Positions 37,655 to 47,056 are shown, numbered from the stretch's first letter. The stretch: 64,000 nucleotides of DNA from Lachnobacterium bovis (GCF_900111325.1 NZ_FOGW01000004.1:124001-188000); one strand, 5' to 3'. Notes: a model not told the origin generated them from the letters alone. Made by a program: numbers and translations.

Positions 37655-37886
37655 GTATCTTATCCTTTAAAAAATCATTTAATTTACACTTTAGTTTAGC
37701 ACATTACAAAATTAAATAACATAATTTTTTTTGTTTTTTTCGTACATTTGTATTTTTTGTTTAAGCTAAACAATTTCAGCTCTTGTTTATTCATTTTTTT
37801 TATGCTAATATATGCCTTGTACGTTGTATTTTTTTTTGCGTAATGGAAAAATTTTACAATTAAACACTCAAATTTTAGTTTTATAA

Positions 37887-37903
37887 GTTAGCTTAATGCT
37901 AAC
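37887..37903. promoter_or_regulatory. Dyad directly before an ECF gene ribosome site
   Basis: Perfect inverted repeat GTTAGC-TTAAT-GCTAAC ending a few bases before GGGAGGA. It could be an operator or a small hairpin affecting ribosome access. Related GCTAA pieces recur upstream (about 37696, 37759 and 37803). No riboswitch that I know fits the 262-base gap. Confidence 0.4.
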
Positions 37904-37916
37904 ACGGGAGGAATTT

Positions 37917-38567
37917 ATGGATAATATGTTACAAAATGGTTCACGTATAGCGAATCAACCAAAAGAAAATTCTAAGAAAGTATTGACACTTGTTCAAACA
38001 GCTTTAATGATGGGTATAATTGTTGTTATGGCCTTTACACCATTAGGTTACATTAACCTACCAGGTCTATCAATTACATTCTTAACTGTACCTGTAGCTA
38101 TTGCTGCTATCATCATTGGACCAACTGCAGGATTTCTTTGCGGATTAACTTTTGGTCTTACAAGTTTTTCAATGGGATTAATGGGATCTAGCCCATTTTC
38201 AACAGCATTATTAAATTTAAATTTTGTTGGATTTTTTATAACAACAATTGTAACTCGCTCACTTGTTGGACTATTTACTGGCTTAATTTTTAGACTACTT
38301 TGTAAACTTAAAATTAATAAAAACATAAAGGTTGCTATAGCATGCCTTTCATGTCCATTACTTAATACACTTTTATTTATGAGTTCACTTGTTATTTTTT
38401 ACTACAATACAAACTATGTTCAAGGTTTTGTAAAAGCTGGTCATTTTGCTAATCCATTCGCTTTCGTAATTGGATTCGTTGGTATTCAAGGTGCTATTGA
38501 AGCAGGCGTTTGTACAGTTTTTGCTACTGCCATTTCTCTAGTTTTAAAACAAGTTTTAAAGAAATAA
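37917..38567 (+). CDS. ECF transporter S component
   Basis: A 216-residue membrane protein of about six helices, substrate-binding subunit of an ECF vitamin importer. Typical segments are LGYINLPGLSITFLTVPVAI and IIGPTAGFLCGLTFGLTSF, followed by GLFTGLIFRLL. The substrate is not evident. The ATG at 37917 is preferred because GGGAGGA lies four bases upstream; an ATG at 37896 is inside the upstream dyad region. It stands alone on the plus strand, between divergent truA and a strong terminator. Confidence 0.85.
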   Translation: MDNMLQNGSRIANQPKENSKKVLTLVQTALMMGIIVVMAFTPLGYINLPGLSITFLTVPVAIAAIIIGPTAGFLCGLTFGLTSFSMGLMGSSPFSTALLNLNFVGFFITTIVTRSLVGLFTGLIFRLLCKLKINKNIKVAIACLSCPLLNTLLFMSSLVIFYYNTNYVQGFVKAGHFANPFAFVIGFVGIQGAIEAGVCTVFATAISLVLKQVLKK

Positions 38568-38645
38568 AATAAATTTTTAATTATACAATTATTTAGGATA
38601 ATTCTTTAAAGTCATAATAAAAATTTAAGTTTATTTATATAAAAT

Positions 38646-38693
38646 AAAAACTCCGTACTAAATATTATTTAAAATGTCAAGTACGGAGTTTTT
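38646..38693. terminator. Strong bidirectional terminator
   Basis: Arms AAAAACTCCGTACT and AGTACGGAGTTTTT pair fully around a 20-base loop. T-runs occur on both strands. It sits between the ECF gene and the facing methyltransferase gene. Confidence 0.9.
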
Positions 38694-38731
38694 CTTATAT
38701 ATTTTTATATATTTTTATATATTTTATAATA

Positions 38732-38827
38732 TAACTTCATATATATTTTATTACATAACTTCATATATATTTTATAATATAACTTCATATATATTTTATA
38801 ATATAACTTCATATATATTTTATTACA
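38732..38827. repeat. 24-bp tandem repeat containing a stop codon (4 units)
   Basis: Four perfect-length 24-base units begin taacttcatatatatttta and end ttaca or taata. Units 1 and 4 are identical, as are units 2 and 3. Partial AT-rich copies continue back to the terminator. Unit 4 includes the TAA stop (38823-38825) of the minus-strand methyltransferase gene, so the array appears seeded from the gene end. Confidence 0.9.
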
Positions 38828-40304
38828 TAACTACAGCTAACACTACAACATGATAATCTGATCTATCCTGCATAGGGACATCCTGTAAAAGTCTATATTC
38901 TCTATGGAATCTAAGATGTTTCTTTAATAAGCCAATCTCATTTGTATACATTACAATTATACCGTTTCTTGTAAGAACTTCTCTTGATTTTTCAAGGAAT
39001 TTACCATAAAGGAAATCTAAATCACGTCTAGTAACGCGTTGTGTTCTCGCTGGCATATTTGTAATGATTTCATCAAATAAATAATCATGTCTAAAATCAA
39101 AATAATTTCTATTAATAAAATTGATTCTCTCTTTTGCTAAAAATGCATTCTCTCTTGCAAATTCGATTGCCTGGCCATATACATCTATACCATACATTTC
39201 TCTTGCAAAAACATTTTTAGTTCTTTCAATAAGCATTGTTCCAACTCCACAGAATGGATCAAGAATTTGTGCTTCATTTTTAAGATATCTTTCTGCAATC
39301 TTCATTACTAAAGCTGCAGTTGAAGGATGGATTGATGTTGAAATAGAATTTTTTCTATAATCAAATCTTCTATCTTTAAGTGTATAGAACTTACATGATG
39401 GATAGTATTTTCCTTCAGCAGTTCCAATCAATCTAATTTCAATTTCATAATCACTACTAGAATTAACTAATCTATTCTTTGATAATTTTTCTAGTTCAGT
39501 ACCAAATTTTCTAATGAATTGACCTCTTTCGTCAACATTCATTTGATTTCTTAATTCTACTCTAAAATAATAATCTTCTGGTCCTTCATGATATTTATTA
39601 ATAAAATCATAAATTCCAGACTCCCAAAGCATTATAGCAGCTTCTTTTGGATCCTCTGGTAATAAAGATTTTAATCCTAATGGGAATAAAACTTCTCTAT
39701 ATGTTCTATTTTCAAGTAATTCACCTAAATCTGTAGTTTCTGCTAAGACTCCAAGAGGATGGATTCCTGTTCTTACATTTCCAAGTGTCTGTTTTAGAAT
39801 TGATCTAACGCCACGATTGCATGTTAAAACAACTTTAGTTTTATCTTCCTTTACAACAAATTTATGTCTTGTGATTCCTTGATATCTAATTATAATTTTT
39901 CTTAAAGCAGCAATCTCATTATTAATATGCTTTTCATTCTCAGGTTCTACCTGCTCATGTAATTTTGCATCTAAAATATCAATAAGATCAGGTATCTTAT
40001 CTTCAACATTTAACTTATTTAGTGCAACTAAATAATGAGATTTTACGAATAAAATCTGCTCTTTCACATACGCATCATAAATAGCATCTTTTGCTTCTTG
40101 AAGCTCTAAATCACCTAATAATAATGCAGCATTTTTTCTACTTTTAGGATCTTCATCTTTCAAAAATTGAGTTATATCTTCTATATTATTTATTAACTCT
40201 TTTAAATGTTCTTTGTTTTCTTCTTCTTTGACAAATTTTCTTAATGAACTAAGATTTTCTCTTACATTTTCTTTTTCTAATAATTTCTTATATGTATTCT
40301 CCAA
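38823..40304 (-). CDS. HEAT-repeat protein with a TRM11-like RNA methyltransferase domain
   Basis: A 493-residue protein. The N-terminal 150 residues look like HEAT repeats (ITQFLKDEDPKSRKNAALLLGDL). A linking region follows, then a SAM-dependent methyltransferase (about 320-480) with DPFCGVGTMLIERTKN (SAM loop), YGIDVYGQAIEFA and the motif IV position reading TNMPART, unlike the usual NPPY. It resembles the UPF0020/TRM11 group acting on RNA, but the target is unknown. The predicted start is TTG at 40304 with a weak ribosome site, so the N-terminus is uncertain. Confidence 0.75.
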   Translation of the reverse strand: MENTYKKLLEKENVRENLSSLRKFVKEEENKEHLKELINNIEDITQFLKDEDPKSRKNAALLLGDLELQEAKDAIYDAYVKEQILFVKSHYLVALNKLNVEDKIPDLIDILDAKLHEQVEPENEKHINNEIAALRKIIIRYQGITRHKFVVKEDKTKVVLTCNRGVRSILKQTLGNVRTGIHPLGVLAETTDLGELLENRTYREVLFPLGLKSLLPEDPKEAAIMLWESGIYDFINKYHEGPEDYYFRVELRNQMNVDERGQFIRKFGTELEKLSKNRLVNSSSDYEIEIRLIGTAEGKYYPSCKFYTLKDRRFDYRKNSISTSIHPSTAALVMKIAERYLKNEAQILDPFCGVGTMLIERTKNVFAREMYGIDVYGQAIEFARENAFLAKERINFINRNYFDFRHDYLFDEIITNMPARTQRVTRRDLDFLYGKFLEKSREVLTRNGIIVMYTNEIGLLKKHLRFHREYRLLQDVPMQDRSDYHVVVLAVVM

Positions 40305-40412
40305 TATTCTACGCCATCTTTACGCTAAGATGGACTCTCCTTTCTTTACGTGCTAGGCATAACACATAACAATGGCTTGATATGTCATTATACTACTCTT
40401 TCTATCGGCAAT

Positions 40413-41087
40413 TTACTCTGCTGTTTTCACACCATTTTTGTCTATATATTCTTGCACGTCATTTTTGAATTTTTCCCATGCTTTTGGATGTTCGACAAAA
40501 TATTTTGGACAAATTTTACCTGTAATATCATAATGTCTTATTATATCCTCACATGACAATTTATATCTTCCCACTAGCCAAGCAGTGAGTTGTACAACTG
40601 ATTTATATGTTTTTTTGTTAAATTTCCCCGTATTATCTTCTATACAACACTCTATTGAAATAGTATCTTTATTACGACTATTAGACGCATACGATATTTC
40701 TTTGCAAGGTATGCATTGCACTATCTCTCCTTCTAATCCAACAATAAAATGTGAACTTGCCTTTGTTTTCTTAGAATATTGCAATCCATTAAAATAATCT
40801 CTGTTTTTAATAGCCGAAGTCCCAGGATTAGCTGTGTAATGAATCACTATACCATTTACTTTTTTTAATGGTATCTGTGGTCGCGAATATGGATTTGGAT
40901 TAAGTAATACAACTTGAATCGGTGGTCTATCGCCTATCACTTTATCTGGAATATTCTTTTTATTGAACATTTTAAAAAACAAAAATCCACCAATCACCAA
41001 TATCACTAACACTAATGTTACTAAACCTATTAATTTTTTATTATTTCTATACTCTAAAAATCTTTCCCTATTATCTTTAATAAACAC
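40413..41087 (-). CDS. Membrane-anchored N-acetylmuramoyl-L-alanine amidase
   Basis: A 224-residue protein with one membrane helix (about 20-40) and an extracellular amidase_2/PGRP-type domain. Zinc-site and fold motifs are GIVIHYTANPG, SSHFIVGLEGEIVQCIP and RHYDITGKICPKYF, including the metal His and Lys/Cys region seen in this family. It should cut the bond between muramic acid and the stem peptide. The start is GTG at 41087 with GTAGG close by. It follows sdaAA by 31 bases. Confidence 0.88.
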   Translation of the reverse strand: MFIKDNRERFLEYRNNKKLIGLVTLVLVILVIGGFLFFKMFNKKNIPDKVIGDRPPIQVVLLNPNPYSRPQIPLKKVNGIVIHYTANPGTSAIKNRDYFNGLQYSKKTKASSHFIVGLEGEIVQCIPCKEISYASNSRNKDTISIECCIEDNTGKFNKKTYKSVVQLTAWLVGRYKLSCEDIIRHYDITGKICPKYFVEHPKAWEKFKNDVQEYIDKNGVKTAE

Positions 41088-41118
41088 AACCTACTCAACC
41101 CCTTTTAATATAATTTTC

Positions 41119-41985
41119 TTAAAAAGAAATCTTTTCTTTAATAGCTACACCTGTTGGAGTTGCTGCCAATCCACCTTTACCAGTTTCTTTAATGTCATCC
41201 GGAAGACTCTTTCCAATTGTTCTCATGGCATCGAAAACTTCATCTGGTGGAATTTTGCTCTCAATTCCTGCAAATGCCATATCTGATGCAGTCATAGCAT
41301 TAACCGCACCTATTACATTTCTTTTTACACATGGAACTTCTACTAAACCTGCAACCGGATCACATGCTAAACCTAAAAGACTCTTCATCGCAAGTGCTGC
41401 GGCATGTGCAATCATATTACCATCTCCACCTCTTAAGTAACATAAAGCACCAGCTGCCATAGATGATGCCGATCCAATCTCTGCCTGACATCCACCAGCT
41501 GCACCAGCTAAAAATGCTCGACTTGCAATTACTTCACCAATTCCTGCCGCCACATACATAGCCTTAGTCATCTCATCATCACTATAACCTAACTTTTCCT
41601 GAGCTGTAATAAAAACAGCTGGAATTACTCCACAAGATCCGGCAGTTGGTGCGGCTACTATTCTTTTCATACATGCATTAGATTCTGCCATTTTAACAGC
41701 TCTTTCCATGACTTTTCCTATGAAATCTCCACAGATTAAATCACCTTTTTCACATGCATCTTTTAATTTTTTGCCATCTGTTCCAACTAAACCACTTTGT
41801 GAAAACAATTTATCATTGTAGTTTTTGTCAGCTTCTTTCATTACTTTATAAAGGTTAGCCATTTTAGCAAATGATTGTTCTTTTGACATATTATTTTCTT
41901 TACAATCGTCGTTTTGGATACATTCCCAAAAAGGAATATTATCTTTTTTTTCACATTCTATTATCTTAGCAATTGATTCAAACAT
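41119..41985 (-). CDS. sdaAA: L-serine ammonia-lyase, iron-sulfur type, alpha subunit
   Basis: Catalytic subunit converting serine to pyruvate and ammonia with an oxygen-sensitive [4Fe-4S] cluster. The 288 residues show APTAGSCGVIPAV, GCQAEIGSASSMAAGA and the cysteine region GLACDPVAGLVEVPCVKRN, which supply cluster ligands. It is seven bases downstream of the beta subunit gene. The oxygen-sensitive enzyme fits a strict anaerobe. Confidence 0.96.
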   Translation of the reverse strand: MFESIAKIIECEKKDNIPFWECIQNDDCKENNMSKEQSFAKMANLYKVMKEADKNYNDKLFSQSGLVGTDGKKLKDACEKGDLICGDFIGKVMERAVKMAESNACMKRIVAAPTAGSCGVIPAVFITAQEKLGYSDDEMTKAMYVAAGIGEVIASRAFLAGAAGGCQAEIGSASSMAAGALCYLRGGDGNMIAHAAALAMKSLLGLACDPVAGLVEVPCVKRNVIGAVNAMTASDMAFAGIESKIPPDEVFDAMRTIGKSLPDDIKETGKGGLAATPTGVAIKEKISF

Positions 41986-41992
41986 ATATAAA

Positions 41993-42661
41993 TTAATCCT
42001 CCATACTAAGGTAAGTTACCCTTAAAATTCCACTCATATAACGTAAATACGAAATAATATGTTCTGGTACCTCACTATCACATTCAATGACCATTACAGC
42101 ATTTCCACCGGTTCTACTTTTTCGATATAATTGCATTGTCGCCAAATTAATATTTTCGTGAGCCAAAAGCGAAGTAACTTCTGTAACATGTCCTGGTTTA
42201 TCTACATTATGTACAATAAGTGTAGGATAATCTCCACAAAAATTAACCTGTATTCCGTCTAATTCATTAACTTGAATTCGACCACCACCTATTGAAGATG
42301 CAATTATCTCTAAAGGTTTAACATCCTTATCACCTGACAATACTAATTTAACAGTATTAGGATGAACATCGCCTAAATCTATTCCCGAAAAGGAAAATTT
42401 AACTCCCTTATCCTTAGCTATTTCAAAACTCTTAGGTATATTTTCATCATCAACCTTCATACCTAATAAACCTGCTAAAAGGGCTTTATCTGTTCCGTGT
42501 CCTTTTCCTGTATCTAAGAAAGATCCTGAAAAGAAAATCTTTGCTTCTTTAATTTCTTTTCCAAATAACCTTCTTGAAATAAGACCAATTCTAACTGCTC
42601 CTGCAGTATGCGAGCTAGATGGTCCAACCATAACAGGTCCAATTATATCAAAAATATTCAT
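41993..42661 (-). CDS. sdaAB: L-serine ammonia-lyase, beta subunit
   Basis: A 222-residue regulatory subunit. The N-terminal part has GPVMVGPSSSHTAGAVRIG, the SDH-beta signature; the C-terminal ACT domain (about 148-220) begins TLIVHNVDKPGHVTEV. It is the first gene of the two-gene operon with sdaAA. The upstream gap carries the ilvE terminator. Confidence 0.96.
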   Translation of the reverse strand: MNIFDIIGPVMVGPSSSHTAGAVRIGLISRRLFGKEIKEAKIFFSGSFLDTGKGHGTDKALLAGLLGMKVDDENIPKSFEIAKDKGVKFSFSGIDLGDVHPNTVKLVLSGDKDVKPLEIIASSIGGGRIQVNELDGIQVNFCGDYPTLIVHNVDKPGHVTEVTSLLAHENINLATMQLYRKSRTGGNAVMVIECDSEVPEHIISYLRYMSGILRVTYLSMED

Positions 42662-42723
42662 TCCATGCTCCTTGATAATTAAACTTATTTCTCTTTTATA
42701 GCTTATATATTATAGCACAAAAA

Positions 42724-42759
42724 TAGGATAGATTCCGAACAAATTCAAAATCTATCCTA
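42724..42759 (-). terminator. Terminator of ilvE
   Basis: TAGGATAGATT and AATCTATCCTA form an 11-pair stem with a 14-base loop, followed on the minus strand by TTTTTG. It lies 35 bases after the ilvE stop. Confidence 0.8.
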
Positions 42760-42793
42760 AATATTATATTAAAACTTATTCTTTATAATTATT

Positions 42794-43822
42794 TTATTCT
42801 GAAATCACTTTAATCCATCCTTCTGGTGCTTCTAATTTTCCTTGTTGAATACCAGTTAATGTATCATAAATTTTCTTCATCTGTGGTCCCATTTCATCCA
42901 TTCCTGAAGGGAAACAAATTTCATCTCCATGATCATAAATCTTTCCTACTGGAGATATTACAGCTGCTGTACCACAAAGTCCGCACTCTGCGAAATCTTT
43001 AAGTTCACTTAAGTATACTTCTCTATGTTCAACTTTCATTCCAAGAATATGTTCACACACGTACATAATTGAACGTCTTGTAATTGAAGGTAAAATACTA
43101 TCTGATTTAGGTGTAACTACAGTTCCATCTTTTGTGATGAAAATCATATTTGCTCCACCTGTTTCTTCTACTTTTGTTCTTGTTGCAGGATCTAAATAAA
43201 GATTTTCTGCAAATCCTTCTTCATGTGCCTTAACAATTGGATATAAACTCATTGCATAATTAAGTCCAGCTTTAATATTACCTGTTCCATGTGGAGCTGC
43301 TCTATCATAATCAGAGACTTTAATAGTGATTGGTTTAGCTCCTCCTTTAAAATATGGTCCTACAGGTGTTACAAAAATACGGAATTGATATTCATCTGCA
43401 GGTTTAACACCAATTACTGGATTAGTCGCTATCATGAAAGGTCTAATATATAGTGTTGCGCCTGAACCATATGGTGGAACCCATGCTTCATTTGCCTTTA
43501 CTACTTCTTCAACAGCTTTTACAAAACGATCTTCTGGAAAAACTGGCATCTCAAGTCTTCTTGCGGAGTCAGCCATACGTTTTGCATTAAGATCTGGTCT
43601 AAAGCATACAATCTTGCCATCCTCTGTTGTATATGCTTTTAATCCTTCAAAACAACATTGAGCATATTGAAAAATTCCTGCACACTCATTAAGTGTAATA
43701 TTTGCATCAGTTGTTACTTTTCCATCATCCCATTTTCCATCTTTATAATTTGATACATATCTATATTCTGTTGTCATGTATCCAAAACCAAGATTTTGCC
43801 AATCTAGATTCTTTTTTTCCAT
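42794..43822 (-). CDS. ilvE: Branched-chain amino-acid aminotransferase
   Basis: A PLP enzyme that makes or degrades Leu, Ile and Val by transfer to 2-oxoglutarate. At 342 residues it matches the longer (type II) IlvE. Visible motifs are FEGLKAYTTEDG, RPFMIATNP, TGNIKAGLNYAMSLYP with the PLP Lys, EETGGANMIFI and the late CGTAAVISPVG. It stands as a single gene between folC and its own terminator. The 125-base upstream gap shows no T-box or leader peptide. Confidence 0.96.
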   Translation of the reverse strand: MEKKNLDWQNLGFGYMTTEYRYVSNYKDGKWDDGKVTTDANITLNECAGIFQYAQCCFEGLKAYTTEDGKIVCFRPDLNAKRMADSARRLEMPVFPEDRFVKAVEEVVKANEAWVPPYGSGATLYIRPFMIATNPVIGVKPADEYQFRIFVTPVGPYFKGGAKPITIKVSDYDRAAPHGTGNIKAGLNYAMSLYPIVKAHEEGFAENLYLDPATRTKVEETGGANMIFITKDGTVVTPKSDSILPSITRRSIMYVCEHILGMKVEHREVYLSELKDFAECGLCGTAAVISPVGKIYDHGDEICFPSGMDEMGPQMKKIYDTLTGIQQGKLEAPEGWIKVISE

Positions 43823-43947
43823 TAGCTATTCCTCCTACTCTAAGTTAAATTTAAATTTATTCTATTACTTTATTTTATATTTGTCTACACGTTTTAGAAT
43901 ATTTTGTTATAGTATTATATTATAAATGATATAACAAAATGTAATAT

Positions 43948-45198
43948 CTACCATAGCTTTTTGATATCGCCTATAAAATAAAGTGATCCTAACGCAATAT
44001 TTTTTGCATCATCTAAAAGATTATTTTTAATATCCCTAATTTCATTTAGCGTGCATGCGTTAATCCCTAATTCATTGATGTAATTTTTTAAATTTTCATT
44101 CTGCAATGCCCTAGAACTATCTGGTGTGATTGTCTTAAAATCTATTGCTAGCGGCGCTAAAAGCTTAACCATTTCTTCATAATCTTTGTCAGCTAAAACT
44201 CCCATTATAAAATGAAATTTTTCTCCCGGATATAAATTTCTTAAACTATCACATAAAGCTTCAACTCCGTTAGAATTATGTGCACCATCAATCATGAAGA
44301 ATGGTTCTTTTTGTAAAATTTCCATTCTACCTTCCCAAGTTGCATTAGCAATACCACGCTTTATAGCATTATCTATTTTTATATTATCTTTTGCTGGAAA
44401 ATCAATTCTCTCGAATACCTTTTGACATATCTTCTTAGCTGTAGCAATATTTTCAAGCTGATATTCTCCTATCATTGTTCTTTTATAATTTTTTATTTCT
44501 TCAATATCAACCTTATTAACTATATCAAACTCTTTTACTTTTTTCTCTTTTGCAGCTGTTTTTAAAACTTCTAAAGCTTCATTTTCTTGCATCTGTGAAA
44601 CAACAATCGTATCCTCTTTAAATATTCCTGCTTTCGAGGATGCGATCTCAGCTAAAGTATTTCCTAATATTTGCATATGATCATAACCTATTTTTGTTAT
44701 ACCACATACAAGTGGAGTTCCAATGGCATTTGTTGAATCGTAGGTTCCACCTAAACCTGTTTCAATTACTGCAACATCAACTTGTTGTTCTTTAAAATAT
44801 AAAATTGCCATAACAAGACAATAATCAAACATTGTTAATCCTACTTGAAAATCAGTATCTATAAGCAATTTTCCTAGTCTTGCCACATCTTCTTTAGAAA
44901 TATATTTACCATTAATTCTTATTCTTTCCTCAAAATCGATTAAATGTGGCGATGTAAAAAGTCCAACCTTTAACCCACTTTCCATTAAAATATTTGAAAC
45001 TACGGATGCTGTTGAACCTTTTCCGTTTGTTCCCGCAATATGTATAAATTTTAAATTCTTTTGTGGATTAGATAACTTTTCTAATACTTTTTTGGTTATT
45101 GTAACACCATAATCATTTCCAAATCTTCGACTATTTTCTATTTTATTAACAACATCTTTATATGTTTTGATGTCACATTGATGTTTTGATGTTTCCAT
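43948..45198 (-). CDS. folC: Bifunctional folylpolyglutamate synthase / dihydrofolate synthase
   Basis: FolC adds glutamates to folates and, in many bacteria, makes dihydrofolate. The P-loop HIAGTNGKGSTAS (about 54-66), the loop ETGLGGTYDSTNAI and the Mur-ligase MIDGAHNSNGVEAL motif are present; 416 residues is normal. It begins nine bases after the lepB stop on the same strand, so the two are probably co-transcribed. Confidence 0.95.
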   Translation of the reverse strand: METSKHQCDIKTYKDVVNKIENSRRFGNDYGVTITKKVLEKLSNPQKNLKFIHIAGTNGKGSTASVVSNILMESGLKVGLFTSPHLIDFEERIRINGKYISKEDVARLGKLLIDTDFQVGLTMFDYCLVMAILYFKEQQVDVAVIETGLGGTYDSTNAIGTPLVCGITKIGYDHMQILGNTLAEIASSKAGIFKEDTIVVSQMQENEALEVLKTAAKEKKVKEFDIVNKVDIEEIKNYKRTMIGEYQLENIATAKKICQKVFERIDFPAKDNIKIDNAIKRGIANATWEGRMEILQKEPFFMIDGAHNSNGVEALCDSLRNLYPGEKFHFIMGVLADKDYEEMVKLLAPLAIDFKTITPDSSRALQNENLKNYINELGINACTLNEIRDIKNNLLDDAKNIALGSLYFIGDIKKLW

Positions 45199-45207
45199 AA
45201 ATCTTAC

Positions 45208-45840
45208 CTACTTATTCAATAAATTTTCAAATCCCTTGTAATATTTTACAATTGCTCTTCCTATAATTTTATCCTTATGAACATACGAAAATTTCTTAGC
45301 TTCCTTTTCATTTCTAGCCTTTCCCTCTCGAAAAGCGATTTCTGCCCACTCTCTAGCATCACTTGACCCATTTCGATTATCACCTAACATCAAGTATGAA
45401 TCGTTTGGAACCTTAAATGTGATTTTATCATTTTTATATGTCCATTTTTCTTTTAAATAAGTTTCTTTTAGAGGTTTTTTGGAATCATTGATATATATAT
45501 TTCCTTTTTTTATTGTTACTTTTTCTCCAGGAAGTCCTATAACTCTCTTGATATATAGTTCACTTTCATCTACCGGAAATTTAAAAATAACAATATCTCC
45601 TCTATTAGGTTTTGAAAAAATATACGACAATCTAAAACCTATTAATCGACTGTCTGTCATTATTGTATTTTCCATCGAACCTGATGGGATAGTTGCATTA
45701 ATTATTATAAATTTATTAATAAATACGACAATGAATATTACAATTGCTATTGTTTTAATCCACGACCATACTTCTTGCATCACTGTCACATTTTCTTCAT
45801 TTTCTTTTTTAGAATTAGAATCATTTTTTAATTTATCCAT
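45208..45840 (-). CDS. lepB: Signal peptidase I
   Basis: A 210-residue membrane protease that removes signal peptides. One N-terminal helix (about 28-48) is followed by NATIPSGSMENTIM with the catalytic Ser, FKFPVDESELYIKRVIGLPGEKV with the catalytic Lys, and the late GDNRNGSSDAREW box. AAAGGAG precedes the ATG. Upstream it faces a terminator; downstream it is coupled to folC. Confidence 0.96.
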   Translation of the reverse strand: MDKLKNDSNSKKENEENVTVMQEVWSWIKTIAIVIFIVVFINKFIIINATIPSGSMENTIMTDSRLIGFRLSYIFSKPNRGDIVIFKFPVDESELYIKRVIGLPGEKVTIKKGNIYINDSKKPLKETYLKEKWTYKNDKITFKVPNDSYLMLGDNRNGSSDAREWAEIAFREGKARNEKEAKKFSYVHKDKIIGRAIVKYYKGFENLLNK

Positions 45841-45902
45841 TACCTTCTCCTTTCAAGTCACTACATTCATTATATACTTTACTTTAAACCTTGTACAGAT
45901 AA

Positions 45903-45972
45903 AAAATAACCCCATTTACTACAATAATCTCCTTGTTTTTTAGATTTTATTATAGTTAAATGAGGTTATTTT
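45903..45972. terminator. Long-loop terminator downstream of the lacI-type gene
   Basis: Arms AAATAACCCCATTTA and TAAATGAGGTTATTT pair with one mismatch around a 40-base loop. The minus strand ends in a T-run, serving the regulator gene that stops at 45983. Confidence 0.7.
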
Positions 45973-45982
45973 ATAAATTAGT

Positions 45983-46975
45983 TTAGCCACATTGTGTTGA
46001 ATTTCTCTCAACAATTTCATATCCCATTTTTATTTCTAAAAGCTTACTCTTATCATTATCCTTTCTTCTCATTAGTGATAAAAGTTGTTTAGCAGCCTTT
46101 ACTCCACTTTCTTCAAAGAAATATCTAACTGTCGTAAGCTCTGGGCTAACCATATCCGAAAAATTAGAATCACCATGCCCTGCAACTAAAATATCATTTG
46201 GAATTATTTTTTTACAATCTTTTATATACTTGTATACTCCAAGTGCAATTGTATCTGTCGCACATATAAATGCATCAATATCAGGATTTTTTTCCAAAAG
46301 AGCCTTTGCCCCCTCTTCTCCAGCTTTTCGGCTAAAATCTCCAATATAATATTCCATATGAGCATTATTATTTTCCTTAATTGCCTGGCAAAATCCATCA
46401 TGTCTATTTTTTCCCGCTGAAATATCTCGTTCCGTTACACCAATATATGCTATGTTTTTTCGACCTTTTGATAAAATCAAATTAGTTAATTCTTTAGTTG
46501 CATTAAAATCATCATGATAAATACTGCATACGCCTCTAAAATCCTGCCCAACAACGACTACCGGTACACCAATTTTTTTAATAAGTTCATGATGTTTTGG
46601 CGTATCAATTGTTGCAATAAATATTACTCCATCTACTTGATTTTGATCGAATGATTTTAAATATTCTAATTCTTTTTCAACTTCATTTTGCGTATCTGCT
46701 AAAATACATTTATATCCGCTATCATTTAATACACTTAAAATACCATTTATAACATGTCCTAACGCTGAAGATGCTAATTTAGGCATTATGATACCAATCA
46801 TTTTTGTTTTTTTAGTTCTTAGTGTTTGTGCTTGAAGTAATGGCTTATATCCTGTTTCTTCTACAACTCTTTTTATAGCTTCTTTTTTTTCATCTGATAA
46901 GTATCCATCGTTAAAATAACGGGAAACCGCTGCTCTAGAAACACCAGCTAATTCTGCGATTTCTCTAATATTCAT
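45983..46975 (-). CDS. LacI-family repressor, likely regulator of the adjacent PTS gene
   Basis: A 330-residue LacI/ScrR-type repressor. The N-terminal helix-turn-helix is IREIAELAGVSRAAVSRYF with the hinge helix near YKPLLQAQTLRTKKTKMIG, followed by a periplasmic-binding-like effector domain (about 60-325). It follows the PTS permease gene on the same strand, after that gene's terminator. Two palindromic sites by the PTS promoter fit this family. The inducer is inferred to be a phosphorylated sugar, probably sucrose-6-phosphate. Confidence 0.9.
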   Translation of the reverse strand: MNIREIAELAGVSRAAVSRYFNDGYLSDEKKEAIKRVVEETGYKPLLQAQTLRTKKTKMIGIIMPKLASSALGHVINGILSVLNDSGYKCILADTQNEVEKELEYLKSFDQNQVDGVIFIATIDTPKHHELIKKIGVPVVVVGQDFRGVCSIYHDDFNATKELTNLILSKGRKNIAYIGVTERDISAGKNRHDGFCQAIKENNNAHMEYYIGDFSRKAGEEGAKALLEKNPDIDAFICATDTIALGVYKYIKDCKKIIPNDILVAGHGDSNFSDMVSPELTTVRYFFEESGVKAAKQLLSLMRRKDNDKSKLLEIKMGYEIVERNSTQCG

Positions 46976-47022
46976 TAATTCTTTTCCTCCAATCCTTTAT
47001 TTCTATATAATAAATTACAATA

Positions 47023-47056
47023 AAAATCGGATGATGTCCAACCACCATCCGATTTT
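47023..47056 (-). terminator. Terminator of the PTS gene
   Basis: AAAATCGGATG and CATCCGATTTT form an 11-pair stem with a 12-base loop, followed by T-rich sequence on both sides. It separates the PTS gene from the lacI-type gene. Confidence 0.85.

Noticed and set aside
37655..37916. Folate/THF or other vitamin riboswitch before the ECF gene
   Set aside because: No known aptamer core could be matched; only short dyads are present.
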